Part shown: positions 12,157-23,917 of the stretch, piece by piece
Layout: the number at the start of each line of letters is the position of its first letter
Position numbering within the stretch: position 1 is the first letter of the stretch
DNA from: Artemisia argyi
Lineage: Eukaryota > Streptophyta > Magnoliopsida > Asterales > Asteraceae
DNA length: 64,000 nt
Assembly (NCBI GenBank): GCA_030686995.1
Contig: CM060680.1
Span: 85,495,104-85,559,103, forward strand
Direction of reading: 5' to 3'
Made by a program: the position numbers and the translations under genes
Notes under the pieces: model-generated
Told to the model about the DNA's origin: nothing
Database searches by the model: none
The model's input: only the letters and a program-made list of their open reading frames with translations

Positions 12157-13564
12157 TGATGAGGCGAAAAATGAACCGTTTTTAGGGGGTCATTTTTGCC
12201 CGATTCGAATATATTTGATCAAATATTGCCCTAAAACGTTCCTTTTGTCATTTTAGGTACTTTTGGAGTGAATTCTGGAAAAAGAAGCATTTTAGACGCT
12301 TTTGGAGCATAAAAGTGAAGAAAATGGCAAAGTCTTAATTTTCCTTGCTGGGAACAGTACCTGACGTCGTCAAGAGTCAAGAGTAAAACTAGAGCTGGAA
12401 GTGGTGATGGTCCAGAGAAAACGTGACGGCGTCACGTATGGCCGTCATGGTTCAAGATATGGTGACGGCCCAGAGTAATATTACACATGACGGTGTCAAA
12501 TCTGGATCTGGGCAATCCGATCTCATTATGGGCGGCGAATTGACGGCGTCAGAAATTCCTTCTTGACGTCGTCACCCTGTAAAATCTATATATAGTTTTG
12601 CAATTTTCATTTATTAGTAGAGGAACAAGTAGGGTGTCACTTTGGAGAAACCATAGCACGAATTTTACTGCTCTTTCAAGGGTTTTTACCCTTTGAAACC
12701 TTTCATGTTCAATTGAGATAAGTACTCTTTCAATTCAATCAATATGTGTATGTGTTGTTTGAATATATCTTACGCTTTTCTTGAATTTAACATGCTAGGC
12801 TAGATCTCTTGTGTGTTTGCTTAGATGTAGTGAAACCTAGATGTTGATTATGGGTTGATTGTTTGTTTATAGTTGTTACGGATGAATGATTTCGATGTTA
12901 GGCTTAAGAAAACTGGCAGACTTCCATAGGTGACATGCTTGAACGTCTTAAGAAACATGAACCAATGCGTACTAGGTTATTATGGTTGTATTTAATGCAT
13001 GAGTGAATTCTAATGATCCCATGTTAGGAGCTTCTTAGCAGGCTCGACATAGGAGTGAAGTAGAAGCTTATAGAGTTGGGGAAGTACGTACGCCACCCCA
13101 CGAATGGTATTAAGGAATATAACCCATCATCCATGAAATTGTAACAAACTATCAACCTGTAAAAGATATCTAGGGAGTAATGAAACCTAAGTAAACACAA
13201 CTCTCCCCATTATTGTTCACACCACTAGTTTAATTAGATCTATTTTCATTTCTGTTATTTTATTTTGATTGTATCTTTATTTATTGGGTTAGTTGATTAG
13301 CAACTAATTCCGCCCACTCTTCCAAAAACCGAGATTTTTAATTGCTTTTACAAAAACATAAAAATACAAAAAGAATCATCCCTCACCTCTAGACCTAGTT
13401 TTTAGGCTTTCTAATCCTAGCGACACTATTCCTGAGTTGAACGATCAATCCCCCGGTACTTGTCATTATACTATACTACAATGATCAGGTACACTGCCTG
13501 GTGTGGGTTGTAAGCTTCTCGAGATCCCTCGAGAGGTAAAGCCTGATGCGATTCCCACGTATCA
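12157..13564 (+). repeat. 3' LTR of element 1 (1408 bp)
   Basis: Same ends as the 5' LTR. TATA-like ctatatatag lies at about 12587-12596. A 16-bp deletion relative to the 5' LTR lies in the TGACG array. It is followed by the TSD TTACC. Confidence 0.9.
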
Positions 13565-13569
13565 TTACC

Positions 13570-13680
13570 TTTATCGTTGGCATCTCCATTCGATTTACCA
13601 GATGTGTAATTCCACTCCCCAGCCATTCAGTCTTCTTTTTTCCGTCTTCTTCTTTCCAGCCAGATGTGTAGAAGCTTTCC
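13570..13680 (-). pseudogene. Captured calreticulin fragment, upstream exon
   Basis: The minus strand reads DGWES, then EWNYTSGKSNGDANDKG ending at the exon border. This matches the calreticulin region just upstream of the exon at 5249-5480. Small indels shift the frame between the two parts. The donor GGTAA at its end is the TTACC target duplicated by element 1. Confidence 0.75.
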
Positions 13681-13689
13681 CATCCATCT

Positions 13690-14370
13690 GATGTAAATTA
13701 CATGTGAAGATTAGGACAACGAATGATACAAAATACTAGCTCTAATTTATAAAGGGTTGTTTGGAATAGCTTGATTTTTAGGGTCAAACCTGTTTGTTGC
13801 ATGAAATTTGATTTCTATTAGCTCTAATTTGATAGTAGTAGTAAGTTGGAAGTGATTTGTATCTGTTTTAAGTAGATTGGTAGCTTTTGCATGTGTGACT
13901 TGAATTTCGGATCATCAATCAGCTTATATCAGATCATATAGGGGAATTCAGTTAAGTGCATTATTAGTAGTTAAAACTTGTTCTTCATAGTTTCATATTA
14001 GATATAGATAGCATTTAAGTAGATTACATCACAGCCTAGAGCACTTTTAGCTTATACTAGCTTTTCTTTGCACACTTTTAGCTTGAATAGGTCATCATTA
14101 GTTTAAATATAGAATCAAGTAGTTTAAATTCAAGTTACATAGTTTTTCAAAATGTTAAAATTTCTAAAACAGTTTTCATTTGTTTTAGTTACGTTCTTTG
14201 AAGTTATGTGTCGCTGTAATGGTTGTTCTGCTGCATGCTTTGAACAAGTTATGCAGCTGTAATGGTTTTTTAGATAATCACATGTGATTTTCAAAGAATC
14301 ACATGTGATTTTCAGAGAATCACATGTGATTGTTTTTTATACAGCTAGGCTTACTAATCCATGTGAATAT
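13690..14370. other. MULE internal non-coding region
   Basis: No coding signal. A stretch tcatattagatatagatag near 13992 also occurs near 4791, on the other side of the calreticulin insert. Three 21-bp tandem units with the palindrome AATCACATGTGATT lie at 14276-14331. Confidence 0.55.
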
Positions 14371-14374
14371 TTAT

Positions 14375-16143
14375 TGCCGGTGAAACTGTTAAAAAGACAT
14401 CTGGCAGTCAGAAATCTATTGTAAAAGCCAAAGGAAAGGAAAAAGCAAATGAAATAGCAAAATCAAAAGAAACCCTCTCGTCAAACGAAACCCTCCCGTC
14501 AAAGCAAACCTTCCCGTCAAACGAAACCCTCCCGTCAAAGCAAACCCTTCTGTCAAACCAAACCCTCCCGTCAAACCGAAGCATACTATGAAGCTTAATC
14601 TCACGACTACAAAGGAACGTTTAGCAAAGGAATATTAGCGAACGAAACCAGACCAAAACAAACCAAACCAAACGCTCCTTCCAATCAAAAGGTTCTTGTC
14701 AAACCAAAGCAAACTAAATCAAATGTTGTTGAAGCAAAGGTAGTGTCGAAGCAAAAGCCATCGAAACAAGAGGAAGAGGATGAAGAAAGTTCTGATGAAG
14801 AGGTTTCTGGTGAAGAGGGTTCAGATAGTGAATAGGGTTCTGATGATGAGGGTTCAGATAATGAAGAAGATGGTGAAAAGGTAGCTTTAGATGAAGAGCG
14901 TGAAGAAGAGGGTTCATAGGAAAAAGAGGATGGGGGTTCTGAAGAGGAGGAAGAGGATAGGGGTTCAGAAGAGGATGGCGGTTCTGAAGAGGATGGAGAG
15001 GACGAAGGAGATGGTGAAGAAAGTGATGAGTTAGAGGATGAAGAGGCTTCGGATGATGAACACGAGGAATACACAGTTAAGAAACTAAAGAGGATGAGGA
15101 AAATGAAGATGATGAGAAAAGTGAAGAGGATGAGGGAAGTGATGAGGAAGTTGATAAGAAGGTAAAATCAAAGAGTGTTGATAATAGGAGTTTGATAGTG
15201 CTAAAGGAAAAAGGTTTAAATAAGGTTTCTGAGTCTAAGAAAAGGAAGCAAGTTTCTTATAAAAAGAATGTTCCAAAGTCTAAGAAAATGAAGCATGTTT
15301 CTGAAGAAAAGAAGGTGTCTAAGCATAAAAAGAAATATTAATCATCTTCCTCTTCCTCTGAAGATGAGAAACCTTTAAATAATAAGAAGCGTTTAGTAAA
15401 GAAGAAATATGAATCATCTTCCTCTTCCTCTGAAGATGAGAAACCTTCAAAGAAGAAGAAGCGTTTACTGAAGTCTAAATCAAAGAAAGAGAAGATAAAG
15501 GATTCAAAGAAGAAAAAGAAGAAACCTTTAACTGAAGAGCAGAAGAAGAGGTTGGCGTATCTGAAGGAGTTCAAAAATATGAAATCAATGACTGTACCTA
15601 GGACCTTGTGTGCTGCCATCCGTAACTCGAGAGTTGACATGGAATCTTTCCTGCCGGGTATTGGTTTTAGCTCTTTTTTCAATATTGACATGTGATTCAT
15701 ATGTCAAAATCATTCAGTTTACTTACCAATATCTTCTCCTTTTTTTGTATAATTTTTTTTCCAGGTATTTGAGTAATTATGAACATCCAAAACATGCTGC
15801 TGTTGCTAAAGCAAAATCACGCATTCCAAAATTGAAATGGAGGACAAAGATGAATCACATAGACTGTGGAATTTTCGTTATGATTCATATGGAGTATTAC
15901 ATGGGTCAAGCTGCTTCTAAATGGGATGTTAGACTTTGTGCAGAATCTAACAAACAGAAGTCAATGTTGAAGTGCATGAGGTTCAAAATAGCAACGAAGA
16001 TTCTGTTGCATGAAGAGAATGTCCATGCACAGAAGATGTATGACTTGGCTATGAGTTTCCACAAGGAACATGATGATGCTACAAGGATCTCAACTATTGT
16101 TGATGCAATTAGAAACAGAGGTCAACGTGAAAGTCAAGAGTAG
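14375..16143 (+). pseudogene. Ulp1/C48 SUMO-protease-like gene of the MULE, truncated
   Basis: The N-terminal part is low-complexity: SNETLPSKQT-type repeats, then long acidic Glu/Asp/Ser runs, then Lys-rich repeats including SSSSSSEDEKP twice. Stops interrupt it (for example after SDSE, before EKEDGG, and after KKY). A conserved-looking stretch, PLTEEQKKRLAYLKEFK, precedes an apparent intron. The last exon (about 15760-16143) contains MNHIDCGIFVMIHMEYYM, the catalytic-Cys block of C48 peptidases. The His and Asp blocks that should precede it are missing, so no active protease can be made. The strand and position suit the KI gene of KI-MULEs. Confidence 0.7.
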
Positions 16144-16794
16144 TTTTCTGATGGTGGTAGTCTTTTAATGGTTGATAACTGATGGTAGTTGTGTTGTGAT
16201 GGTTTTTAATGGTCTTTGAACTAAAATTGTTGACGGGTAGTATTTTGATGGTTTATGTGTTTTGGTAGTATTGAAAGTAGTTTTAGTTTGTAATGATGGT
16301 AGTCTTCTGATGGTAGTCTTTGAACAAGTTGTAATGATCTTTGAACAAGCTGTATGTAATTACGGGTAGTATTTTAATGGTTTATGTAATGATCTTTGAA
16401 CAAGTTATTTAGTAACTAATGGTATTTCTACTGTATGTTTTGAACAAGTTTATTGTAGCCTTAAGTTATACTGCTAGAATCAACTGTGATTTTCAGATAA
16501 TCACATGTGACTTTCAGAGAATCACATGTGATTTTTTCATAGAATCACATGTGATTTTAGGAGAATCACATGTGATTTTTCAAAGAATCACATCATGTGT
16601 TTAATCTTCCAGAACATTAAAAAAAAATCCTTGTAACACACTTGCAGAAATTCGATATGTTCGAATTAAGAATCTTTGTAACACACTTGCAGAAGTTCAA
16701 ACAAAACATGTAACAAAATCCTAATGTATCAAAACACTTTACCAAAAGTTCAAAAAAAGTGTGGAAAAATCATAATGTAAACAAAATATGAAAT
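16144..16794. other. Spacer between convergent MULE genes
   Basis: AT-rich. It holds tandem-like repeats of gatggtagtctttgaacaag type and a cluster of the 14-bp palindrome. No ORF recognised. Confidence 0.55.
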
Positions 16795-19700
16795 TCAAGA
16801 AGCATTTGTTGCTTGTTTAGCAGCAGTAATTCTTGCTAGTTTTTCAATATACTTTGGATTCAACGGACATGTTGTCTTGGTGTGCTTGTTAGTCTTCTCT
16901 CCACAGTATCCACATTTCCTTTTTAGCTTAGATCTTTCTTCAAGTGCCATTTCTCTTCCACTCTTTCTATGTGCTTCTTTAGACCAACCTTTGGTTTTAC
17001 CCTTGGATGGATTGTTGACCACACGTTTTCCAGGTTTCTCAACTGCATATATATCCTCAACCACATTCTCAATTTCTTTTTTCCGCGAAGGAGGTTTAGG
17101 CACTTCATCATCAGTTTCTTTCTTGATTGATTTCAATTGTTCCACAAACTTTCCTAACTTGCCTTCATCTTTACTCAACAAATATAAACATTCATCTACC
17201 ACGTAAGTAGCCTCATTTGTTAATTTTTCAATTGGTTCATTTTTTTTCTCCATACCTATTTGTCTTTCTTCTAAATCTAGGTGGTATTATGTCCCTCTTC
17301 CAACACCTCAAAATGTACTTTTATGGGATCATTTGAACATCACGATTCTTCAAAGCACAGAATGCGTGTCGACATAAAAATCCGAATCGAAGAAAATGCC
17401 TACAAGTACATTCCACTGACCCATCTTCAAGAGAACGCAGAACCTTTTTTCAGAAAAGAGAGAAAAGAAAATTAAAACATTTTTAATGATGGAATCACAT
17501 GTGATTTGTTATATCAGATTATAATAGTTAAAAAAACATTTAATGATTTCAAGTAAATTTACCTTGTATTCTGCTACTCTATCACATTCATGCACATGTT
17601 CTTCTCCTTTTTCTTTGTAAAGTGTCCTATAAGCAGCTGCATTCCTATCTCTAACTCTAAGTATCTCACAACCCTCTTCCGTTTTAAACTCTTCTATAGT
17701 GCAATTCCAACAAGCTTCTTTAATTTCCTTTTGAACAGGCAGAAATATGGTTCTTGTATAAACTTTAGATGCATGGCGTTCCATATTTAACTCTGTACGA
17801 AGTTTTAGAGTTGAGTCAAATGTGTTAAAGTCCATTTGTTCTTGCCTATACCTTTGCCTCTCCATTGCTTATTCAAAGCACATCATGAAATTAACTAATG
17901 TTGACCTATGATTCGTGAAATGTCTGAAGAAAGCGTTTTCACTCTCAGACCTTGAAGTAGTTCTCATCAATCCAAACAATTGTGAGTCAATAAAATACGC
18001 TGGTATCCACATTTCTCAAAGTGTAACATCTTTTTCATCCATTTGTGATCTTGCAATCTGAAATCTTCAATCAATTTTGTCCATTTTTTTCAAACTTCAA
18101 TGGTTCCATTAATATATTCCACACAATCTTGTTCAAGCACTTTTTGAAATCAGTTTCATTCATAGATTTCTTTACAAATCTGTAAACAAATTTCATGTTA
18201 TTCATGATATAAACAAAAGTGAATCACATGTGATTCTATGTGAATCACACGTGATTCAAGTGATAAATCATAAACAAATTTTAAAATATTATATGAATTA
18301 AAATACATTTGCTGGAATTTTTTTGGGTGATATGCCACATGCATAGTCTGTGTTTGGATTCAGTAAAAACTGCTTCAATAGCTAACTTCATGGCTCCATC
18401 TTGATCCGTTACAATCATTTTTGGTTGTTTTTCATTTGCACTCATGAATGATTTTAGTAGCCATGTGTAAGCTTCTTCAACTTCTTTTAAAAGCATTCCA
18501 GCACCGAGTGTCACACACTTTATGTGATTATCTATCCAGGTTAATGGAACAAACACCATGTCGTACCTGAATATCACAAGTTTCACAGAAAAATCTCAAA
18601 AAGATTCACATGTGACTTTCATAGACTCACATGTGATTTTGTGAGAATCACATGTAACTCATGAATGTGTTATATTTTAATAAAGGTATAACAGATTTGA
18701 AAACTTGAAAACTGACTTACTTGTTAGTTCTGAATATGGCATCAAATAACACTATATCTCCAAACTCTTTGTAGTTGCATTTGGCAACTTCATCCGCCCA
18801 AAATATGGCAACCAACTCACTATTTTCAACCTTATAATGAAATGTAAAGTTCGGCACATACTTTTGTTGGTTTTCCATTTTGTCTAATAGCATTTGCGCG
18901 TCACTTTCACCTATGAATGCATTTATATCCCTTAGTTGATTCTTAAAATCAGAAGTTGTGCCATGAACATATTGAGTACCACCTTTCATGCTAGAGTATA
19001 TATGGTGTGCCTTTGTTGCACCAAGTTTGAAGGTTCAAGCTTTGACAATGAATATTTTTTCCGCTTGAGTCATCTTCCTTTGTTTCTTTGTTAGATGCTT
19101 ATACTCTTTCGGAATCATTAAATGATTGTGCTGCAATGAATTTAGCAACTTCATACTCTCCAGAAACAGGATCCAAAGTGATGAATATTCGCGCCATACA
19201 ACCTGTTATCCATTGTCTTGTATTTCTGACTTTTTTATCACTCTTTTCTAAATCCAATGTGTTTATATTTATGTTTTTTGGAAGTCCTTCCCTATTACAC
19301 ATAATGTACTTACTTTCTACCAAACCACTTCTTGTATTTTTTTGTGCCGATTTTTTAACTTCAAAGCATGCTATTTCAGCATATTTGTTGTACATTTCAA
19401 CAATTTCCTCTACCGTCTTAAACTTTTACCCCTCAACAGGTATATAAATATCATCAACAACAGGTTCCCAATACACTAATCCTCCAGGAGTTTCTTCATG
19501 TGCGTATAAAGTTGGTCTTGGTCTCATCACAGATTCTGTTTTACAAAATCACATGTGATTTTGTTAAAAAAAAATTGTGAACCACATGTGATTTTCATTA
19601 ACTTAAAACCCTAAAAACTAAATAAGCTGAATAACATGTGTTTTACTTTAAACCCCTAAAAACTAGCTGAATCAAATGTGATTTACCTTAAAAACATAAA

Positions 19701-19924
19701 AATCCAAATAAGCAACAAAATAAGTAACAAAATAAGCTGAATCATATATGATTTACCTTGAATATAGATGTATTTTCTTCCATAAGTTGAGCCTCCATAA
19801 TCTCATCTGAATTTTCAGCAACCACAAGTTGAACATCAACTAAATCAGACACAACCACATGATTTTCATCGACTGCAACTTCAACATCAACTAAATTTGT
19901 TTCGCTTAACTGATTACTATCCAT
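16795..19924 (-). pseudogene. FAR1/FRS-type MULE transposase, decayed
   Basis: It reads leftwards from ATG at 19924. An acidic N-terminus is followed by a FAR1 DNA-binding region (about 19500-19100, with FKTVEEIVEMYNKYAEIACF). The transposase core contains FGDIVLFDAIFRTNK, then VFVPLTWIDNH, IVTDQDGAMKLAI and HRLCMWHITQK. The part with RTTSRSESENAFF carries the presumed catalytic Glu. The SWIM zinc finger (CTCRHFLRFGFLCRH) lies near 17400-17360. The C-terminus (16795-17253) has a knuckle CGYCGEKTNKHTKTTCPL. Disruptions include TAA at 19426-19428 and frameshifts near 19100 and 19030. Introns carry the 14-bp palindrome. Confidence 0.85.
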
Positions 19925-20136
19925 TTGATGACGGTGTATTCACGGTGATGACGGCGTATTGATGGTGGTGATGGCAGATTGAAGGTGGTGACGATAGATT
20001 GAAGGTGGTAACGGCGGATTGAAGGTGGTGATGGTGGATTGAGGGTGGTGATGGAAGGTGGTTATTCGGTGGTGGATTAAGAGGGTTTGTCTGTGTGTTT
20101 TTCCCCTAAATTTTTTTGGGGGGAAATGAAGGTTAC

Positions 20137-20137
<1 letters not shown>

Positions 20138-20170
<33 letters not shown>
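20138..20170. repeat. 33-base poly-T tract
   Basis: Uninterrupted T run just inside the right end of the MULE. Confidence 0.95.
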
Positions 20171-20171
<1 letters not shown>

Positions 20172-20289
20172 TCCTTTTTTGCCCTTCAAGTGTAAATACA
20201 TGATTTGATCTCAATCTTTGGATCAAATTGGATTGAATGGTTCTATGACAAATGGTGGTTCTTTAGGTAATGGACAAATGGTGGTTCTT

Positions 20290-21879
20290 TATAATTACAG
20301 CATTAAAAATTGTCAATAGCAAAATTCAAATATTCATACTAAAAATGAGAGGGGCTGAATTTGGTAATGGACACAAGAGTATGTTTGAGACAAGAATGTG
20401 TGATGTACTGGACATCTGCCACGTGTCAGGTACTATTTTGTTTATATGCGAGCATTTTATGCTGCCCATTTCCATCGTGTCTGTTTTCTCGGAACAGTTT
20501 TGTATGTGCACGACAACGACTTTGTACGTACAACCTATTATGAAGGGATTATATATATGACACGTCTTTCCTTCCTAATTTTAAATGTATATGTATTTGA
20601 TTTCGATTTCTTTTGTGTTTTGCTCATTGCAAGTTTGCAACGTATCATTGTTGTTATATTAGAGATTTAGAGGGCTATGTACAGTCCCGTGCTAAAGGTA
20701 ATGTTGTAAAAAAAAAGTAGTGTCATTTTAAAAATTTTGTTCATTATACCAGTTTTGGTTATAACACCAAAACCCTTTTATGGTATAAAAGTGATGTCAT
20801 AAAATAAAATTATTATTAAAAGTCCATACATATCCATTAAAAAAAATGTTAGGTTTGGTGTGAGCACGGCGTCAAGACTCACCATCTCACTTGCGGTGTG
20901 GTGTCTCGCCCCAAAGGGTAGCGCCGAAAGATTTGACTTGAGCCAACATCCTTGTACCGAGCTTTTATAAGTCCTCAAACTTCCTCTTATAATGTTACAT
21001 TTCAATCACTTATTTTTATCTCTTCATGATTTCTTATTAAACTATTTTTTCCGCTAAAATGTGTCTTTCTCATAAGAATAAGATTGAAGAGATGAAACGG
21101 TATTCTCTTAGCACTGTGTGAGTAAACCGTTCAGAAATTGTCAGTTCGGTTATGAATTATCGGTGGATATATCTGAGTTATAAGTAATTTATTTTTCCAA
21201 AAGAATTAAGATTGAAGAGATTAGATGATAGACTATGTTTCCGAGTCACAACGGCTCTAAAATTATTTCAATTCTTCAATGAATAAATACATGACAATTT
21301 TGATGGGTAAAGTTGATTTTTCTACGCTATCATTTCATCACATAAAGCGATTACTTGGTTTGATATATTCTCTATAGGAGTTAAAGTTCAAGATTCGTAA
21401 AAGCAATAAAAAAGTGACTAGAAAATTATTTATTTATAATTTATAAAGATTTGGCATAAGAGGCCCAAGGATTTTTGCCATATATGGTTTGATATTCTAC
21501 TGGCTTTATACCTTTTTTTTTTTCCATAATTAAGTAATCTCTCTTTTTTTTGAGAGAGAGAAAATAAAATAAAATAAATAAATAATAATAAAAGGTAGAG
21601 TAGACAAAAATAAGACATAAAATTCGAGGGTACTAATTGTTAAAAAAATCATTGTAACGAACAGTGTATAGAAGTCGAGAGAGTCGAACTTTTGAAATAG
21701 GCTTTCTACTAAGAAGAACTTTGTCAACTAATCTTGTAAACACAAACAAATGAACCACTTACAATAAAATTTAAAGTTAAATATTTTACAGATCTTCAGA
21801 AAATATCATTTTACTTTTATATCACTAATCCAAAGAATCTTTCAATCACATATACATGTGACTTTTGGTCATGTTACCG

Positions 21880-21880
<1 letters not shown>
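20290..21880. other. Intergenic, nothing recognised
   Basis: AT-rich, with short open frames on both strands that lack domains. No TIRs, LTRs or RNA genes were recognised. Confidence 0.5.
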
Positions 21881-23045
<1,165 letters not shown>

Positions 23046-23917
23046 CTTATTAGCATATTTAGTGTGTTTATTATTGATATGGGTTTAGCCATTGAATTGT
23101 TTTTATTAAAAGATAGATAAATAAGCTTTAAGACAAGTCATCATTATAAATTATTATAAATTGTGGATCAATAAAACATAAATATTACCAATTTTAATAT
23201 GATAGTAGAGCCTTAAACACCCAGCACCTAAAACTCACAACCAAATATTAAACCTAAAACTGCCAAACCAAAATTTTCATCACGTTTATTCCTTGCATGC
23301 ATGCCACTCAGTCACCTAATTCGTTGTGCGTAGTTGCTTAATATCCTTGCCTAGCTGCTTAGTATTCAAGCTGCCACTTAATTAATGCGCATCACCAATT
23401 AATTACTTTTTCGTTAGTTGATATTTTTCTCTGCAGAAGTTATTGCTTGATGCCTTTTAGTTTTTGCTCGCTGCCTATTGCTCGTGTGTTGCTTGCTATT
23501 GCTGTTGCATTCCCAGGGCCCCAGCCATTACGTTTATTTTTAATTTTTTTTAGTGCTTGTTACCTCAACATATACATATGATGATTGGTGCTTCTTATTA
23601 TTCACCGGCCCCATTAGCCCATCAGATGTTATCAGCCATGCCACTTAGTCCAGATTCACTATCCCATCAGGCCAACCACAGGCCCAGCATCCGGCCAAGT
23701 TTCCCCTTCACACAACCCAGTTACAGGCCCAACAGCCTTAATCAAATTATGTCTCAAAAGATTTCGAAGATATTTACCTCAGCAATCAAATTCATATCTA
23801 TATTATTGAGATGCAATCAATACACTAATGAAAATACATGCATTATTTGTACGTATCTACATCTATGTATGCAGACTAGTACTACAGTAGTAGTATGTAC
23901 ATAGTTGGATTATATTA
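23046..23917. other. Spacer 3' of the RLP gene, probable insertion
   Basis: About 690 bp here (23046-23738) are absent from the paralogous copy near 29425. In that copy, the repeat runs straight on into ccttaatcaaatt and atgtctcaaaag. It contains a Pro/Ser/His-rich open stretch (about 23600-23740) of unknown origin. Confidence 0.4.

Larger units (their letters stand above)
5568..13564 (+). mobile_element. Athila-like gag-only LTR retrotransposon (element 1)
   Basis: LTRs lie at 5568-6991 and 12157-13564, with TG...CA ends and the 5-bp TSD TTACC (5563-5567 and 13565-13569). A primer site TGGCGCCGCAGCCCGGGG starts at 6998. The internal region has a broken gag/protease-like ORF and a 2.4-kb non-coding 3' part. 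No reverse transcriptase or integrase is present. It fits TR-GAG-type non-autonomous elements and would depend on an autonomous relative. It is inserted in the MULE, at the splice donor of the calreticulin fragment. Confidence 0.9.
14276..19600. repeat. Dispersed 14-bp palindrome AATCACATGTGATT
   Basis: Perfect or near copies sit at 14276-14289, 14297-14310 and 14318-14331 (21-bp period). Others are at about 16497-16590 (four to six), 17492-17505, 18222-18256 (two, one with CACGTG), 18602-18656 (three) and 19546-19593 (two). Degenerate copies lie at 19626-19755 and near 4778. All recognised copies lie inside the MULE, in introns or spacers. Role unknown. Confidence 0.8.
4206..20262. mobile_element. 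Mutator-like element (KI/Kaonashi-type), decayed and host to a retrotransposon
   Basis: Candidate inverted ends are 4206-4229 and 20239-20262. They share 20 of 24 bases, including TCATAGAACC. Further inside lies related sequence (gatcc, tctcaat/attgaga). A FAR1-type transposase starts near the right end and a Ulp1-like protease gene starts near the left end, and they converge around 16.1-16.8 kb. That is the arrangement of KI MULEs. Without the retrotransposon at 5568-13564 the element is about 8 kb. The right end is partly duplicated (20244-20262 and 20271-20289). No clear 9-bp TSD was found, so the outer limits are uncertain. Confidence 0.6.

Noticed and set aside
14276..14331. Regular 21-bp repeats that might suggest a CRISPR array
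   Set aside because: Units are too short, spacers are not unique, and the setting is a plant nuclear transposon.
14685..15074. Ser/Pro-rich open frame on the minus strand
   Set aside because: It is the antisense of the Glu/Asp-rich repeats of the Ulp1-like gene; the composition explains the lack of stops.
4206..20289. 9-bp TSD for the large MULE
   Set aside because: Bases next to the candidate ends do not match; the right end is duplicated, so no TSD is claimed.
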